NCBI RefSeq assembly: GCF_014836885.1
Contig: NZ_JACSPY010000005.1
Span: forward strand, 124,001-188,000
DNA: 64,000 bases
DNA from: Brevibacterium gallinarum
GTDB lineage: Bacteria > Actinomycetota > Actinomycetes > Actinomycetales > Brevibacteriaceae
Reading direction: 5' to 3'
Below are positions 48,681 through 58,337 of the stretch, piece after piece. A model generated the notes under the pieces. The model worked only from the letters and a program-made list of their open reading frames with translations, searched no databases and was not told the DNA's origin. A program made the translations under genes and the position numbers. Position 1 is the stretch's first letter. Each line of letters opens with the position of its first letter.

Positions 48681-49655
48681 ATGCGTCTGAATCCCTTTGT
48701 AGCCGCCTCTGTCGACCTCGGCTTCGCTGCACTGTCCGCCTTCCGCCCGTGGTGGGTGCCGAAGAAGCACCAGCAGACCGCCCGTCTCGTCTACGCCGGC
48801 GCCACCGGTGTGCTGTCTGCCGCCTCGGGCGCGGAATCCTACACCGGCGTCAGCACGCCGCTGGATCCGAAGAAGGAGAACGCGGTCAATGCCGCGGTCG
48901 GGATCGGCAGCGCTGCGCTGACGTATGCGGGCTGGCCGCTGCTCACCCGCTTCAACCGGTGGGCCGATGACAAACTGGGCAGCTGGGGCGTGAAGAATCC
49001 GCCGCTCGTCAGCGCCGCGGTCTCCATCGGCGCGACGACCCTGGCCCACGTGGCCCTCCTCGCACTCGATGACATGATCTCGCGCGGAGCCGACGAGGAC
49101 TGGGATGACGCCGCCGAGCAGAAGATCGTGCTGCCGGCCCATATCCTCGAGTCCGTTCTTGCACTGCTGGACGACAACCACGCCCTCGACGCGCACACCG
49201 CCCAGGTGCTGCGCGACCAGCTCGCTGCAGCCGAGTTCTGGGTCGCGCGCGACCATGAGGCCGGCAGCGACGAGCCTGGTGAGTGGCACGTCAGCACCAT
49301 CACCGTGCAGGTGCCCGCCGACGCCGAGCACGTCGTGCCCTCCCGCCAGACCTACCCGGTGCGCGGGCACATCGTCGCCCCGGACGGCACTGACCTGTAC
49401 CTCAGCATCGAGACCGCCGACGGCCGGATCGCGAGCATCGACCTGACCGAGGACTTCGACATCTACCCGGACCTCTCCGCCGAGGCAGACGGCGAGGCCT
49501 TCGGGATGATCGATGACGGCGACGCCGAGGACTGTGATGACGACGGTGACGCCGACTGGGAGGCCCGCGAGGCACTGTTCGTGCTGCGCAACTGGCCGCG
49601 CGCCGGCGAGTTCGAGATCGTCTCCGACGCCGACCGGATGCCGTTGGAGCCGTGA
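48681..49655 (+). CDS. Membrane protein with acidic C-terminal domain, unknown family
   Basis: A 324-residue protein. Residues about 1-130 hold three or four hydrophobic segments (LGFAALSAF, ATGVLSAAS, VGIGSAALTYAG, AAVSIGATTLAHVALLAL), and the rest is soluble and acidic with a run of Asp/Glu near residue 290 (DDGDAEDCDDDGDAD). ATG 48681 has AAGGAG 7 nt upstream. It follows def at 58 bp and could be in the same operon. No family recognised; a Trp/Pro-rich N-terminus (RPWWVPKKHQ) faces the first membrane segment. Confidence 0.6.
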   Translation: MRLNPFVAASVDLGFAALSAFRPWWVPKKHQQTARLVYAGATGVLSAASGAESYTGVSTPLDPKKENAVNAAVGIGSAALTYAGWPLLTRFNRWADDKLGSWGVKNPPLVSAAVSIGATTLAHVALLALDDMISRGADEDWDDAAEQKIVLPAHILESVLALLDDNHALDAHTAQVLRDQLAAAEFWVARDHEAGSDEPGEWHVSTITVQVPADAEHVVPSRQTYPVRGHIVAPDGTDLYLSIETADGRIASIDLTEDFDIYPDLSAEADGEAFGMIDDGDAEDCDDDGDADWEAREALFVLRNWPRAGEFEIVSDADRMPLEP

Positions 49656-49891
49656 GCCGCCTCAGCGCTGTCAAAGCGCAGGGCATCCGCACCCCCGCCC
49701 GCGGGCTCATGTACAGTCCCGCACGAGGAGAATCACTTCCGTCATCTGTCCTGCTGTTGCGCGCGGGCGGCGGCAGCAGGGGTCGTTCAGTCCGGAACCT
49801 CACGCATTCGTCCACGCTGATGATGTGCAGGAGCCGATACGGGCTCCGGCGAGTCACCGGCGGAATCACAACGAGAAGGAGACGAGCCACC

Positions 49892-50068
49892 ATGCGATTC
49901 GACATCTTCGCACTCATAGTCTGCATTGCAGGATTCCTCGGCACGTGCGCACTCATCGGCTCCGGCTCGATCAGCTCTGACCTCGCTGCACTGTCCATCA
50001 TCCTCAATGCCGGTGGGGCGATCATCTCAGGCGCAGCGATCCGTCGCCGTCTCCGAGAAGAAGAATGA
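49892..50068 (+). CDS. Small membrane protein
   Basis: A 58-residue protein with two hydrophobic helices (about residues 4-23 and 29-47) and a charged end (RRRLREEE). GAGAAGGAGACGAGCC precedes ATG 49892, giving a good ribosome binding site. A longer in-frame open frame from 49652 exists but its upstream part overlaps the previous stop and looks non-coding. Two-helix small proteins of this kind are common and uncharacterised. Confidence 0.5.
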   Translation: MRFDIFALIVCIAGFLGTCALIGSGSISSDLAALSIILNAGGAIISGAAIRRRLREEE

Positions 50069-50248
50069 CAGCACCGAAGCGCGGAGTCTCAGCTTGCCGC
50101 CTCCGCACCATCTCGAGCTTGCCTCACGCGACGATCAGGCGCTGATCGACAACCCCAGATCAGATGCACGCCGACGGCTCATTCATCGTGGGCGAGTACG
50201 CCTGCGCGTTGCCGGAATATCCCGCTGGGGATGATGGTTGCTGGCAGT

Positions 50249-50770
50249 ATGCAGACTTTGACCCTGGCCGCAGGGTGCTTCTGGTGCTTGGAGGCCATCT
50301 ACCGGCAGACCCGCGGCGTCGACTCCGTCATCAGCGGCTACACCGGCGGTCACACCCCCGACCCGGACTACTACTCCGTGTGCTCGGGCACCACCGGCCA
50401 TGCCGAAGCCCTGCAGGTGACCTTCGACGAGAACGTCATCAGCGACGACGTCATCCTCTCGATGTTCTTCACCTCCCATGACCCGACGAGCCTCAACCGG
50501 CAGGGCAACGACGTCGGCACCCAGTACCGCTCGGCGATGTTCTACCGCAGCGAGGACGAACGGCAGCGCTTCGCCGCCGCCATCGAAGACGCCCAGGAGC
50601 TCTACGCGGAACCGATCGTCACCTCCCTCGAGCCGCTGGCCGACTTCCACATCGCCGAGGACATCCACCAGGACTTCTACCAGCGCAACCGGTTCAACGG
50701 ATACTGCATGTTCATCGTCGACCCCAAGCTCGCCGCCGCCCGGCGCGCCTACGCAGAATGGATGCAGTGA
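50249..50770 (+). CDS. msrA: Peptide-methionine (S)-S-oxide reductase
   Basis: A 173-residue MsrA. The N-terminus TLAAGCFWC holds the catalytic Cys (residue 10) and a second Cys (13); VISGYTGGH, YYSVCSGTTGHAEALQV and FFTSHDPTSLNRQGNDVGTQYRSA, quoted in parts, form the rest of the active site. It repairs oxidised methionine using thioredoxin. ATG 50249 gives the family-standard N-terminus; 50231 and 50234 are in-frame alternatives nearer a GGGG. The nitroreductase start overlaps this stop. Confidence 0.88.
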   Translation: MQTLTLAAGCFWCLEAIYRQTRGVDSVISGYTGGHTPDPDYYSVCSGTTGHAEALQVTFDENVISDDVILSMFFTSHDPTSLNRQGNDVGTQYRSAMFYRSEDERQRFAAAIEDAQELYAEPIVTSLEPLADFHIAEDIHQDFYQRNRFNGYCMFIVDPKLAAARRAYAEWMQ

Positions 50771-51594
50771 TGAGCCACCCGCAGCCTGCCGCCGCCCGCT
50801 TCGACGACCCCGTGCTGGCCGCGATGGCCGCCCGCCGCTCGATCTCGAAGGTCGGCCCGCAGACCCCGAGCGACAACGAACTCCTCGCCCTCCTCGACGC
50901 CGTCACCCCGGTCGCCGATCACAAGGCGCTCAAACCGTGGCGACTGCTGACGATCCGCGGCGACGACCGCCTTCGGCTCGGTGCGGCCCTCGACGCAGCC
51001 GCCGGACGCGAACCCGGTGACAAACCGAACCCCAAACCGCTGCGCGCCGAGCTGCTCATCGCCGTCATCGCCTCACCGACCGAGCACCCGAAGGTTCCCG
51101 AATGGGAGCAACACGCCACCGCCGCCGGCGCCGCCCACCTACTCGAACTCGCCCTCTGGCAGGCCGGGTGGGGTGTGATGTGGCGCACCGGACTCGACGC
51201 CAACGCCCCGGCCGTGCGCGCCCTGCACGGGCTGGACGAGAACGAGCTGCTCATGGGCTGGCTCTACGTCGGCGACATCGACCCCGCCTTCCGCAAGCGC
51301 CTGGAGACGTCCCGTCGCCCGCCGAAGGATCCCAGCCAGTTCCTCTCCACCCTGCCCGCACCCGAGGCGGTGACCGCGGAGAGCACCGACGCTGACGACC
51401 CAGCAGGGGAGCGCATCGGTCAGCGCGCCGATCAGCACACCGAAGAGAAGGCGGCCACGACGGCCGCGAAGAAGACTGCCGAGTCCACGAAAGCCAAGAA
51501 GTCCGACAAGAAGGCCGCCAAGAAGGCCGAAGAGCAGGCGAAGAAGGCTGCCCAGAAGGCGAAGAAGAAGGCCAAGAAGAAGGACCGGCGGTAA
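50770..51594 (+). CDS. Nitroreductase-family protein with Lys-rich tail
   Basis: A 274-residue protein. Residues about 8-195 are a nitroreductase fold: RRSISKVGPQTPSDNELL near the N-terminus, the FMN-side WRLLTIRGDD, and LALWQAGWGVMWRTG in the core. It would reduce a nitro or quinone compound with FMN and NAD(P)H. The last 60 residues are Lys/Ala/Glu-rich (KKAAKKAEEQAKKAAQKAKK), like the tails of histone-like or actinobacterial topoisomerase proteins. Its stop codon abuts the GTG of the MFS gene. ATG 50770 overlaps the msrA stop. Confidence 0.82.
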   Translation: MSHPQPAAARFDDPVLAAMAARRSISKVGPQTPSDNELLALLDAVTPVADHKALKPWRLLTIRGDDRLRLGAALDAAAGREPGDKPNPKPLRAELLIAVIASPTEHPKVPEWEQHATAAGAAHLLELALWQAGWGVMWRTGLDANAPAVRALHGLDENELLMGWLYVGDIDPAFRKRLETSRRPPKDPSQFLSTLPAPEAVTAESTDADDPAGERIGQRADQHTEEKAATTAAKKTAESTKAKKSDKKAAKKAEEQAKKAAQKAKKKAKKKDRR

Positions 51595-52851
51595 GTGAGC
51601 CACCCCGCACCCGCCACCTCCCGGCAGCCGCTGCCCGGGGAGATCACCGTCCTCGTTGCTGCGGCCTTCACCGTCGCGATCGGCTACGGCATCATCGCCC
51701 CGGTGCTGCCGCAGTTCGCCGAGAGCTTCGACCTCGGCGTGACCGCCGCGACCATCGTCGTGAGCTCATTCGCATTCTTCCGGTTCGTCTTCGCTCCTGC
51801 CGGCGGCAGCCTCGTCAACGCACTGGGCGAGCGCCGGGTCTACATCACCGGCCTGCTCATCGTCGCCGCCTCCACCTTCGCCGTCGCCCTGGCCCAGAAC
51901 TACTGGCAGCTGCTGATCTTCCGCGGCCTCGGCGGGCTCGGCTCGACGATGTTCACCGTCTCGGCGATGGCCCTCATCGTCCGCATCGCCCCGGTCCGCC
52001 AGCGTGCCCGGGCGACCAGCGCCTACGCCACCGCGTTCCTCGTCGGCAACATCGCAGGCCCCGTCGTCGGCGGGCTCATGGCCGGGTGGGGAATGCGCGT
52101 GCCGTTCATCGTCTACGCCGTCGCCCTCGTCATCGCCGCCGCGATCGTGTGGCTGCGCCTTGATGCCACCCGCATCGACGCGCTGGCCACCAGCGCGCAC
52201 CGCGACGAGGCGAGCACCGCCTCGGGCGCGGAGGCACCGGACACCTCGCGGATGGGCTTCCGCGAAGCCTGGCGCGACTCCGCCTACCGGGCAGCACTGC
52301 TGTCCGGATTCGTCCACGGCTGGGCGTCGATGGGCATCCGCGTGGCCCTCTACCCGCTCTTCGCCCTCCACGTGCTCAGCGCCGGACCCAAGACCGCCGG
52401 GCTGGCACTGACGTTCTTCGCCCTGGGCAACTTCGCCGCCGTGCGCGTCGTCAGCCGCTACTCCGACTTCCACGGCCGCAAGCCCTTCATCGTCACCGGC
52501 CTCATCATCATGGGCGCGGCCACGATCGTGCTCGGCCTCAGCCCGTCGGTGTGGGTGTTCTACGCCCTCTCCGTCATCGCCGGCATCGGTGCAGGGCTGC
52601 TCAACCCCGCTCAGCAGGCCGCGCTGTCCGACATCGTCGGCTCGACCCGCAAGTCCGGCACCGTGTTCTCCCGCTACCAGATGGCGATGGACGCCGGCGC
52701 CATCCTCGGCCCGATCCTGGCCGGCATGCTCGTCGACGCCAGCGGCTACGCCCTGGCCTTCGCGCTGACCGGAGTGCTCGCACTGCTCGCAGCCCTCGCG
52801 TGGGCTCCCGGCCGGGAGACCCTGCCCGCCGCCGAGGCGCCGGCCCGGTGA
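51595..52851 (+). CDS. MFS multidrug/efflux transporter
   Basis: A 418-residue major facilitator with 12 helices. VAIGYGIIAPVLPQFAES (helix 1), RFVFAPAGGSLVNALGERRVY (motif A region, quoted to its limit in parts) and GNIAGPVVGGLMAGWG (helix 5, antiporter-like motif C) are visible; a polar central loop (about 190-215) separates the two halves. An efflux role for a hydrophobic compound is likely. It starts directly at the nitroreductase stop with no gap, so the pair is probably translationally coupled: a reductase plus an exporter. Confidence 0.82.
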   Translation: MSHPAPATSRQPLPGEITVLVAAAFTVAIGYGIIAPVLPQFAESFDLGVTAATIVVSSFAFFRFVFAPAGGSLVNALGERRVYITGLLIVAASTFAVALAQNYWQLLIFRGLGGLGSTMFTVSAMALIVRIAPVRQRARATSAYATAFLVGNIAGPVVGGLMAGWGMRVPFIVYAVALVIAAAIVWLRLDATRIDALATSAHRDEASTASGAEAPDTSRMGFREAWRDSAYRAALLSGFVHGWASMGIRVALYPLFALHVLSAGPKTAGLALTFFALGNFAAVRVVSRYSDFHGRKPFIVTGLIIMGAATIVLGLSPSVWVFYALSVIAGIGAGLLNPAQQAALSDIVGSTRKSGTVFSRYQMAMDAGAILGPILAGMLVDASGYALAFALTGVLALLAALAWAPGRETLPAAEAPAR

Positions 52852-52889
52852 GCGACGGACGGCCAGCTGGCAGAATCTTCGGTTGAATG

Positions 52890-52907
52890 GTTTACTAGTG
52901 CAGTAAC
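52890..52907 (+). promoter_or_regulatory. Inverted repeat before the RND exporter gene
   Basis: GTTTACT-AGTGC-AGTAAC lies just after TTGAAT (52883) and overlaps a possible -10 TAACTA (52904). It resembles a TetR/MarR operator, but no regulator gene is adjacent. Confidence 0.4.
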
Positions 52908-53065
52908 TAACCTGGGGTGGTCAGGTGGGGAAAACCCGACCCACCCGGCCGGACACCCGCAGTGCCGCTGTGGCAAGCTGTCCCTAGGCTGAAGACAACA
53001 GTCGCCGCCGCTGGAGGCCGGCCCTCAGGCAGCCGAACTCCAACGTCCACATGTGAAGGACACAT

Positions 53066-56000
53066 ATGAACCTGCTCACCCGTGTGAGTCTGCGCAACCG
53101 GGCGCTCATCGCGCTCATCTCCGTCATCGCGATCGGGTTCGGCCTCATCGCCACCGCCCAGATGAAGAAAGAGCTCTTCCCCGACCTGCAGATGCCGCAG
53201 GCCTTCGTCACCACCTCCTACGACGGTGCCAGCCCCGAGGCGGTCGAGAAGGAGGTCACCGAGCCCCTCGAAGCCGCGCTGAACAACGTCGCCGAGGTGG
53301 AGAAGGTCTCCTCGGTCTCGATGGCCGGGTCCTCCCAGGTCATCGTCGAGACGAAGTACGGCACCTCGTCTGATGAGATCGTCCGGCAGCTCCAGCGCGC
53401 CGTCTCGCAGGCCCAGCCGCAGCTGCCCGACGGCTCCGAGCCCGAGGTGTTCTCCGCCTCGACCGCCGACATCCCGATCGCGATGCTCACCGTCACCGGC
53501 TCCGATGACCCCGAGGCGCTCGCCCAGGAGCTCGACGACGTCGCCGTGCCTGAGCTCAAGCGCATCGACGGCGTGCGCGCCGTCGACGTCACCGGCGCAC
53601 CGGTCAAGGAAGTCTCGATCGAAGCCGATGAGGACAAACTCGAAGACGAGGGCTTGAGCCCCGACGCACTCGCCGGCATCCTGCAGGCCAACGGCATCCC
53701 CACCTCGGCAGGCGACCTCGTCGATGAGGGCAAGACCACCCCGGTGTCCGTCGGCGCCCGGCTCACCAGCGTCGATGAGATCGCCAACCTCGCACTGCCC
53801 GGCAAGGACGAGCCGGTGCTGCTCAAGGACGTTGCGACAGTCGAGCTGCGGGAGGCCGACTCCCAGTCGATCTCGCGCACCAACGGCGAACCGGCGCTGT
53901 CGCTGACGGTGATGAAGAAGCCTGATGGCAACATCGTCGAGATCTCCGATGCCGTGGCGGAGAAGCTGCCGCAGCTCAAGGAGCGGATGAGCGAGAACGT
54001 CGAGTTCCACACCGTCTTCGACCAGGCGCCGTTCATCAAGCAGTCGATCGACGACCTCGTCAACGAGGGCATCTTCGGCCTCATCTTCGCCGTCATCGTC
54101 ATCCTCGTGTTCCTGCTCTCGGTGCGCGCGACGATCATCACCGCGATCTCGATTCCGCTCTCACTGCTCGTCACCCTCTTAAGCCTGTGGCTGACCGGCT
54201 ACAGCCTCAACATGCTCACCCTGGCCGCGCTGACGATCTCGATCGGCCGTGTCGTCGACGACTCGATCGTCGTCATCGAGGCGATCCGCAGACGCCACGC
54301 CCAGGGCGGGACGAAGTTCACCTCGATCATGGGAGCCGTCTCCGAGGTCGCCGGCGCCATCACCGCCTCGACCCTGACGACGATGGCCGTGTTCGTGCCG
54401 ATGATCTTCGTCTCCGGTCAGACCGGTGAGATGTTCCGGCCCTTCGCCCTGACCGCAGCGATCGCGCTGGCCTCCTCGCTGCTGGTGGCACTCACCATCG
54501 TGCCGGTGCTCGCCTACTGGTTCCTGCGCGCCCGCGAAACCCGCGTCAAGCTCACCCGCGCGCAGAAGCAGCAGATCCGCGCCGACCGCAAGGCCAACCT
54601 GCGCCAGTGGAAGGACGAGCGCAGGGCCGCCCGCAAACGCCCGGTCTCCATCGAGGCCCCAGCCGGGAGGCGTGCGACAAGCGAACTGCCGATCGTCGGC
54701 GAATCCGCCTCAACCGCAGCCGGTGGCACCGCAGCCGCCTCAACCGCAGCCGGTGGCACCGCCGCGACCACCGCCTCGGGCACGGCGAACGGAACCGAGC
54801 CCGGCAGCGAGGTCGACGAGCTCGCCGCGCTGCGCTCGCCGGTGACCCGGCTGCAGAAGACCTACGTTCCGTTCATCTCCGCCTCGACGAAGCACCCGGT
54901 CATCACGCTCATCATCGCGGTGCTCGTGCTCGCCGGGACCGTGTTCATGATCCCGCAGCTGAAAACCGAGCTGTTCCCCGACACCGGGCAGGACTTCCTG
55001 CAGGTCGAGCAGAGCTTCGAAGCCGGCAGCTCACTGGAGGAGTCCGGCGAGCAGGCCGCGATCGTCGAGGACGTGTTCGAGAAGTACGACGAGATCGAGT
55101 CCTACCAGCTCTCGATCGGCGACAACTCGATGGGCGGCGACGCCGCGGCCGGCACCCACCTGCTCAACCTCAAGCCCGGCACGAGCATCAAGGACCTGTC
55201 GGCGAAGCTGGAGAAGGACTTCGAGGACCTCGACGGCGCCGGCGAGCTCGCCATCCAGAGCGAGGGCGGCGGCATGAGCAGCGACATCGAGGTCTCGGTC
55301 ACCGGCTCGGACAACGACAAGCTCGCCACCGCCAGTGAGGACATCGCCGATGCGGTGCGCGACCTCGATGAGGTGCAGTCGGTGACCACCGACCTGGAGG
55401 CCACCCAGCCGACCCTCGAAGTCGACATCGACCGCAAGAAGGCCGCCGAAGAGGGCCTCGATGAGGCCACAGTCGGTCAGGTGGTGCAGCGGGCGATGAA
55501 CGGCCAGCAGATCGGCAACGTCGTCATCGACAACCTCGGCCACCGCGTCGTGCTGCACGCCGACGACGTCTCGACGGTGGGCGAGCTCGAAGACCTCGAG
55601 ATCCCCGTGGCGGCCCAGGCGGCCGGCGGTGCTGGTGCCGGAGGCGCCGGCCAGGACGGTGCCGGTGACATGGGCCAGGACACCGGCGCAGGCATGATGC
55701 CCGGCGCGCCGGACCCAGCCCCCGTGCCGGAACCGGAGACCGAGACGGTCAAGCTCTCAGAGATCGCCGAGGTCAACCGCACCGAGACGCCCGCTGAGAT
55801 CCGCCACACGGAAGGCCAGCGCTCGGTCACGGTGACCATCACCCCGGCCGGCAATGACCTGGGTGCGGCCAGCCAGGCGGTGCAGAAGGCCGCTGCCGAT
55901 GTCGACACCCCGCAGGGTGTGACCGTCGACTTCGGCGGTGCCACAGCCGAGCAGCAGGAGGCGTTCACGCAGATGGGACTCGCGCTGCTGGCGGCGATCC

Positions 56001-56761
56001 TCATCACCTTCGTCATCCTCGTCGCAACCTTCAAGTCGCTGCTGCAGCCGCTCATCCTGCTCGTGTCGATTCCATTCGCCGCGACCGGTTCGATCGGCCT
56101 GTCGCTGCTGACCGACACCCCTCTGGGCATGACGTCGATGGTCGGCCTGCTCATGCTCGTGGGCATCGTGGTGACGAACGCGATCGTGCTCATCGACCTC
56201 ATCAACCACTTCCGCCGCCACGGCGTCGAGCTGCGGGCTGCGATCATCCACGGCGCGCGGCTGCGCTACCGGCCGATCCTCATGACCGCTGCGGCGACGA
56301 TCTTCGCGCTCGTGCCGATGGCGCTGGGGATCTCCGGTGAGGGCATGCTCATCTCCAAGCCGCTGGCGATCGTCGTCATCGGCGGCCTGGTGAGCTCGAC
56401 GCTGCTGACCCTCATCCTCGTGCCGGTGCTGTACCTGCTGCTCGAAAGCGTCAAGGAGCGCCGCAGCGAACGCCGGACCATCAAGGACATGACCCGTGCC
56501 GAGGTCATCGACCAGGCTGAGGCCGAAGCCGAGCAGAAGAAGGCAGGCAGCACCGCGGCAGGCAGCACCGCGGCAGGCGAGGCAGCAGGTGAGGCGCGAG
56601 CTGACACCCCGGTCGACGCCTCTGCCGATGCCCCAGCCGCGTCTGCGACGACCGACGCCGAGGTGACCCGCACCTCGGGCACGGACGGTTCAGTGAGCAC
56701 GGACGACACCTCGGGCAGCGGCGAGACCGGCGCCTCGGGAGCGGGGGAGAAGCCGGAGTGA
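53066..56761 (+). CDS. RND-family exporter (HAE1/SwrC-like)
   Basis: A 1231-residue resistance-nodulation-division exporter with the classic duplicated plan: helix 1 (about 12-32), porter loop 1 (about 33-330), helices 2-6, then helix 7 (about 615-635), porter loop 2 and helices 8-12 (about 970-1120). VVDDSIVVIEAI (about 398) provides the proton-relay Asp pair and MVGLLMLVGIVVTNAIVLID the second half. A low-complexity loop (about 540-600) has two STAAGGTAA units, and a polar Ala/Thr/Glu tail ends the protein. Gram-positive relatives include B. subtilis SwrC. The CPBP gene starts inside this stop. Confidence 0.88.
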   Translation: MNLLTRVSLRNRALIALISVIAIGFGLIATAQMKKELFPDLQMPQAFVTTSYDGASPEAVEKEVTEPLEAALNNVAEVEKVSSVSMAGSSQVIVETKYGTSSDEIVRQLQRAVSQAQPQLPDGSEPEVFSASTADIPIAMLTVTGSDDPEALAQELDDVAVPELKRIDGVRAVDVTGAPVKEVSIEADEDKLEDEGLSPDALAGILQANGIPTSAGDLVDEGKTTPVSVGARLTSVDEIANLALPGKDEPVLLKDVATVELREADSQSISRTNGEPALSLTVMKKPDGNIVEISDAVAEKLPQLKERMSENVEFHTVFDQAPFIKQSIDDLVNEGIFGLIFAVIVILVFLLSVRATIITAISIPLSLLVTLLSLWLTGYSLNMLTLAALTISIGRVVDDSIVVIEAIRRRHAQGGTKFTSIMGAVSEVAGAITASTLTTMAVFVPMIFVSGQTGEMFRPFALTAAIALASSLLVALTIVPVLAYWFLRARETRVKLTRAQKQQIRADRKANLRQWKDERRAARKRPVSIEAPAGRRATSELPIVGESASTAAGGTAAASTAAGGTAATTASGTANGTEPGSEVDELAALRSPVTRLQKTYVPFISASTKHPVITLIIAVLVLAGTVFMIPQLKTELFPDTGQDFLQVEQSFEAGSSLEESGEQAAIVEDVFEKYDEIESYQLSIGDNSMGGDAAAGTHLLNLKPGTSIKDLSAKLEKDFEDLDGAGELAIQSEGGGMSSDIEVSVTGSDNDKLATASEDIADAVRDLDEVQSVTTDLEATQPTLEVDIDRKKAAEEGLDEATVGQVVQRAMNGQQIGNVVIDNLGHRVVLHADDVSTVGELEDLEIPVAAQAAGGAGAGGAGQDGAGDMGQDTGAGMMPGAPDPAPVPEPETETVKLSEIAEVNRTETPAEIRHTEGQRSVTVTITPAGNDLGAASQAVQKAAADVDTPQGVTVDFGGATAEQQEAFTQMGLALLAAILITFVILVATFKSLLQPLILLVSIPFAATGSIGLSLLTDTPLGMTSMVGLLMLVGIVVTNAIVLIDLINHFRRHGVELRAAIIHGARLRYRPILMTAAATIFALVPMALGISGEGMLISKPLAIVVIGGLVSSTLLTLILVPVLYLLLESVKERRSERRTIKDMTRAEVIDQAEAEAEQKKAGSTAAGSTAAGEAAGEARADTPVDASADAPAASATTDAEVTRTSGTDGSVSTDDTSGSGETGASGAGEKPE

Positions 56762-57540
56762 TCCGTCCGCGCTTCGGCGTCGAGCTGCTCATCGTCGCTG
56801 CGCTGTCACTGGGAAAGTCGGCGGCGTATGCGGTGGTGAACCTGCTCGACACCGTCTCGCGGGGGCCGCTGGCTGAGGCGCAGGCGAAGCTCAACACCGA
56901 GGCCTCGCCGCGGCCGTGGTTCGACCTGACGTACCAGCTCATGGGCATCGGGTTCGCGCTCGTGCCGGTGCTGCTGGCGATCTGGCTGATGAACCGCGAT
57001 GTGCTCTACAAGCAGACAGGCAGCCTCGATCCCGCCGCCGACACGCGCCCGGCGCTCACCCGCATGGGCTTGGACTTCCGCGCCCCGGGCCGGGATGCGG
57101 CGTGGGGGCTCGGGCTGTTCCTCATCATCGGCGTCGGCACGCTCGGGGTGTACTTCGCCGGGCGGCTGACCGGGGTCACCGCCGAGGTGCTGCCGAACAA
57201 CCTCGGCGCCTACTGGTGGACGATCCCGGTGCTCATCCTGTCGGCGGCCAAGAACGGCATCCTCGAGGAGGTGCTGCTGCTCGGCTACGGCTTCGACCGG
57301 CTGACCAAGCTGCGGGTGAGCCCGTGGGTCATCATCATCGTGCTTGCGCTCATGCGCGGCAGCTACCACCTGTACCAGGGCATCGGCCCCTTCATCGGCA
57401 ACGTCGTCATGGGCCTCATCTTCGGCGCGGCCTATCTGCGCACCCGCCGGGTCATGCCCTTCGTCGCAGCCCACACGGCCATCGACATCATCGGGTTCCT
57501 CGCTCCCGAGGTGCTCGCTATGGTCGACCCGCGAGGCTGA
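56758..57540 (+). CDS. CPBP-family intramembrane metalloprotease
   Basis: A 260-residue membrane protein with about 7-8 helices. The CPBP (Rce1-like) motif 1 is EEVLLLGYGFDRL (about 170), with the catalytic Glu pair and a spaced Gly-Tyr; motif 2 is RGSYHLYQG, and motif 3 HTAIDIIGF provides the metal His and Asp. The usual Arg of the EExxxR motif is replaced by Gly. It may process a lipidated peptide or bacteriocin. GTG 56758 overlaps the RND stop, suggesting coupled expression. Confidence 0.78.
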   Translation: MIRPRFGVELLIVAALSLGKSAAYAVVNLLDTVSRGPLAEAQAKLNTEASPRPWFDLTYQLMGIGFALVPVLLAIWLMNRDVLYKQTGSLDPAADTRPALTRMGLDFRAPGRDAAWGLGLFLIIGVGTLGVYFAGRLTGVTAEVLPNNLGAYWWTIPVLILSAAKNGILEEVLLLGYGFDRLTKLRVSPWVIIIVLALMRGSYHLYQGIGPFIGNVVMGLIFGAAYLRTRRVMPFVAAHTAIDIIGFLAPEVLAMVDPRG

Positions 57541-57590
57541 CCGCGAGCACAGCATGAGCGGCCGGCGGCAGGGCGCTGCGCAATGCCGGA

Positions 57591-57626
57591 CGCCCGGCCG
57601 GCAGGGTGATCCCTGCCGACCGGGCG
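57591..57626. terminator. Convergent terminator
   Basis: CGCCCGGCCGGCAGGG pairs with CCCTGCCGACCGGGCG (16 bp, one mismatch) around TGAT, between the CPBP gene and the opposing VOC gene; it could serve both. Confidence 0.65.
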
Positions 57627-57659
57627 CCTGTCTGCCGGTGCGCTCTCCGGCGCAGCTGA

Positions 57660-58301
57660 TCAGATCGTGACGGTGCCGTTCGGGGTCTCGAAGGTCACCG
57701 ACATGAGACCGGGCGTGCCGTGCGGGGAGTCCCAGTCGATGCCGATCTCGGAGATCGGCTTCTTGTCCTGGGTGCCGAGCCAGTCGCGCAGCCGGTCACG
57801 GTCACCGGCGATCTTGAGCGAGGTGATCGACACCCCGCAGCCAGCGCCGCGAGCAGACGGGTGCTCCTCTGCCGAGGAGACCCAGCGGATGAAGAAGGGC
57901 AGCTGCGGATCGGCGATGAGGCCCTTGACGCCGATCTGCTTCCACAAAAGCTCGACACCGGTGTCGGGCGTGCGGTTGCCGTCCACGGCCTTGCGCTCGA
58001 GGCGCTCCTCGACCGGGTCGAGGTCATCGACGGCCACGCACCAGCCCATCCAGCCGCCGCCGAGTTCGCTGCGGGCGCGCACAGCCTGACCGAACGGCGT
58101 CGACAGTGCTGCGGGATGTTCGAGGGCTTCGACGACCTCGACATAGTGCCCGTCGGCGAGCGGGAAGATGAGGTTGCGGGTGCCGAAGCGCGGATGCACG
58201 CCGCCGTCGTAGGCCTCGATGCCCAGCTTTTCGGCGATTCTGGCCGCGGTCTTCTCGTAGCCGTCGGGTTCGCTTGCGAAGGAGACGTGGTCAAGATGCA
58301 T
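57660..58301 (-). CDS. VOC-superfamily protein
   Basis: A 213-residue glyoxalase/VOC protein with two beta-alpha-beta-beta-beta modules. HLDHVSFASE opens module 1, GGVHPRFGTRNLIFPLADG and YVEVVEALEHP follow, and a second module begins at LGGGWMGWCVAVDDLDPVEER. LMSVTFETPNG ends the fold; the metal-binding residues of glyoxalase I cannot be placed with certainty. ATG 58301 is chosen over the longer frame. An IdeR/DtxR-like sequence lies 37-50 bp upstream, which suggests iron control. Confidence 0.75.
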   Translation of the reverse strand: MHLDHVSFASEPDGYEKTAARIAEKLGIEAYDGGVHPRFGTRNLIFPLADGHYVEVVEALEHPAALSTPFGQAVRARSELGGGWMGWCVAVDDLDPVEERLERKAVDGNRTPDTGVELLWKQIGVKGLIADPQLPFFIRWVSSAEEHPSARGAGCGVSITSLKIAGDRDRLRDWLGTQDKKPISEIGIDWDSPHGTPGLMSVTFETPNGTVTI

Positions 58302-58337
58302 ACGTGAAGAATCCCACACTGGCAATACCTGTGCTCC

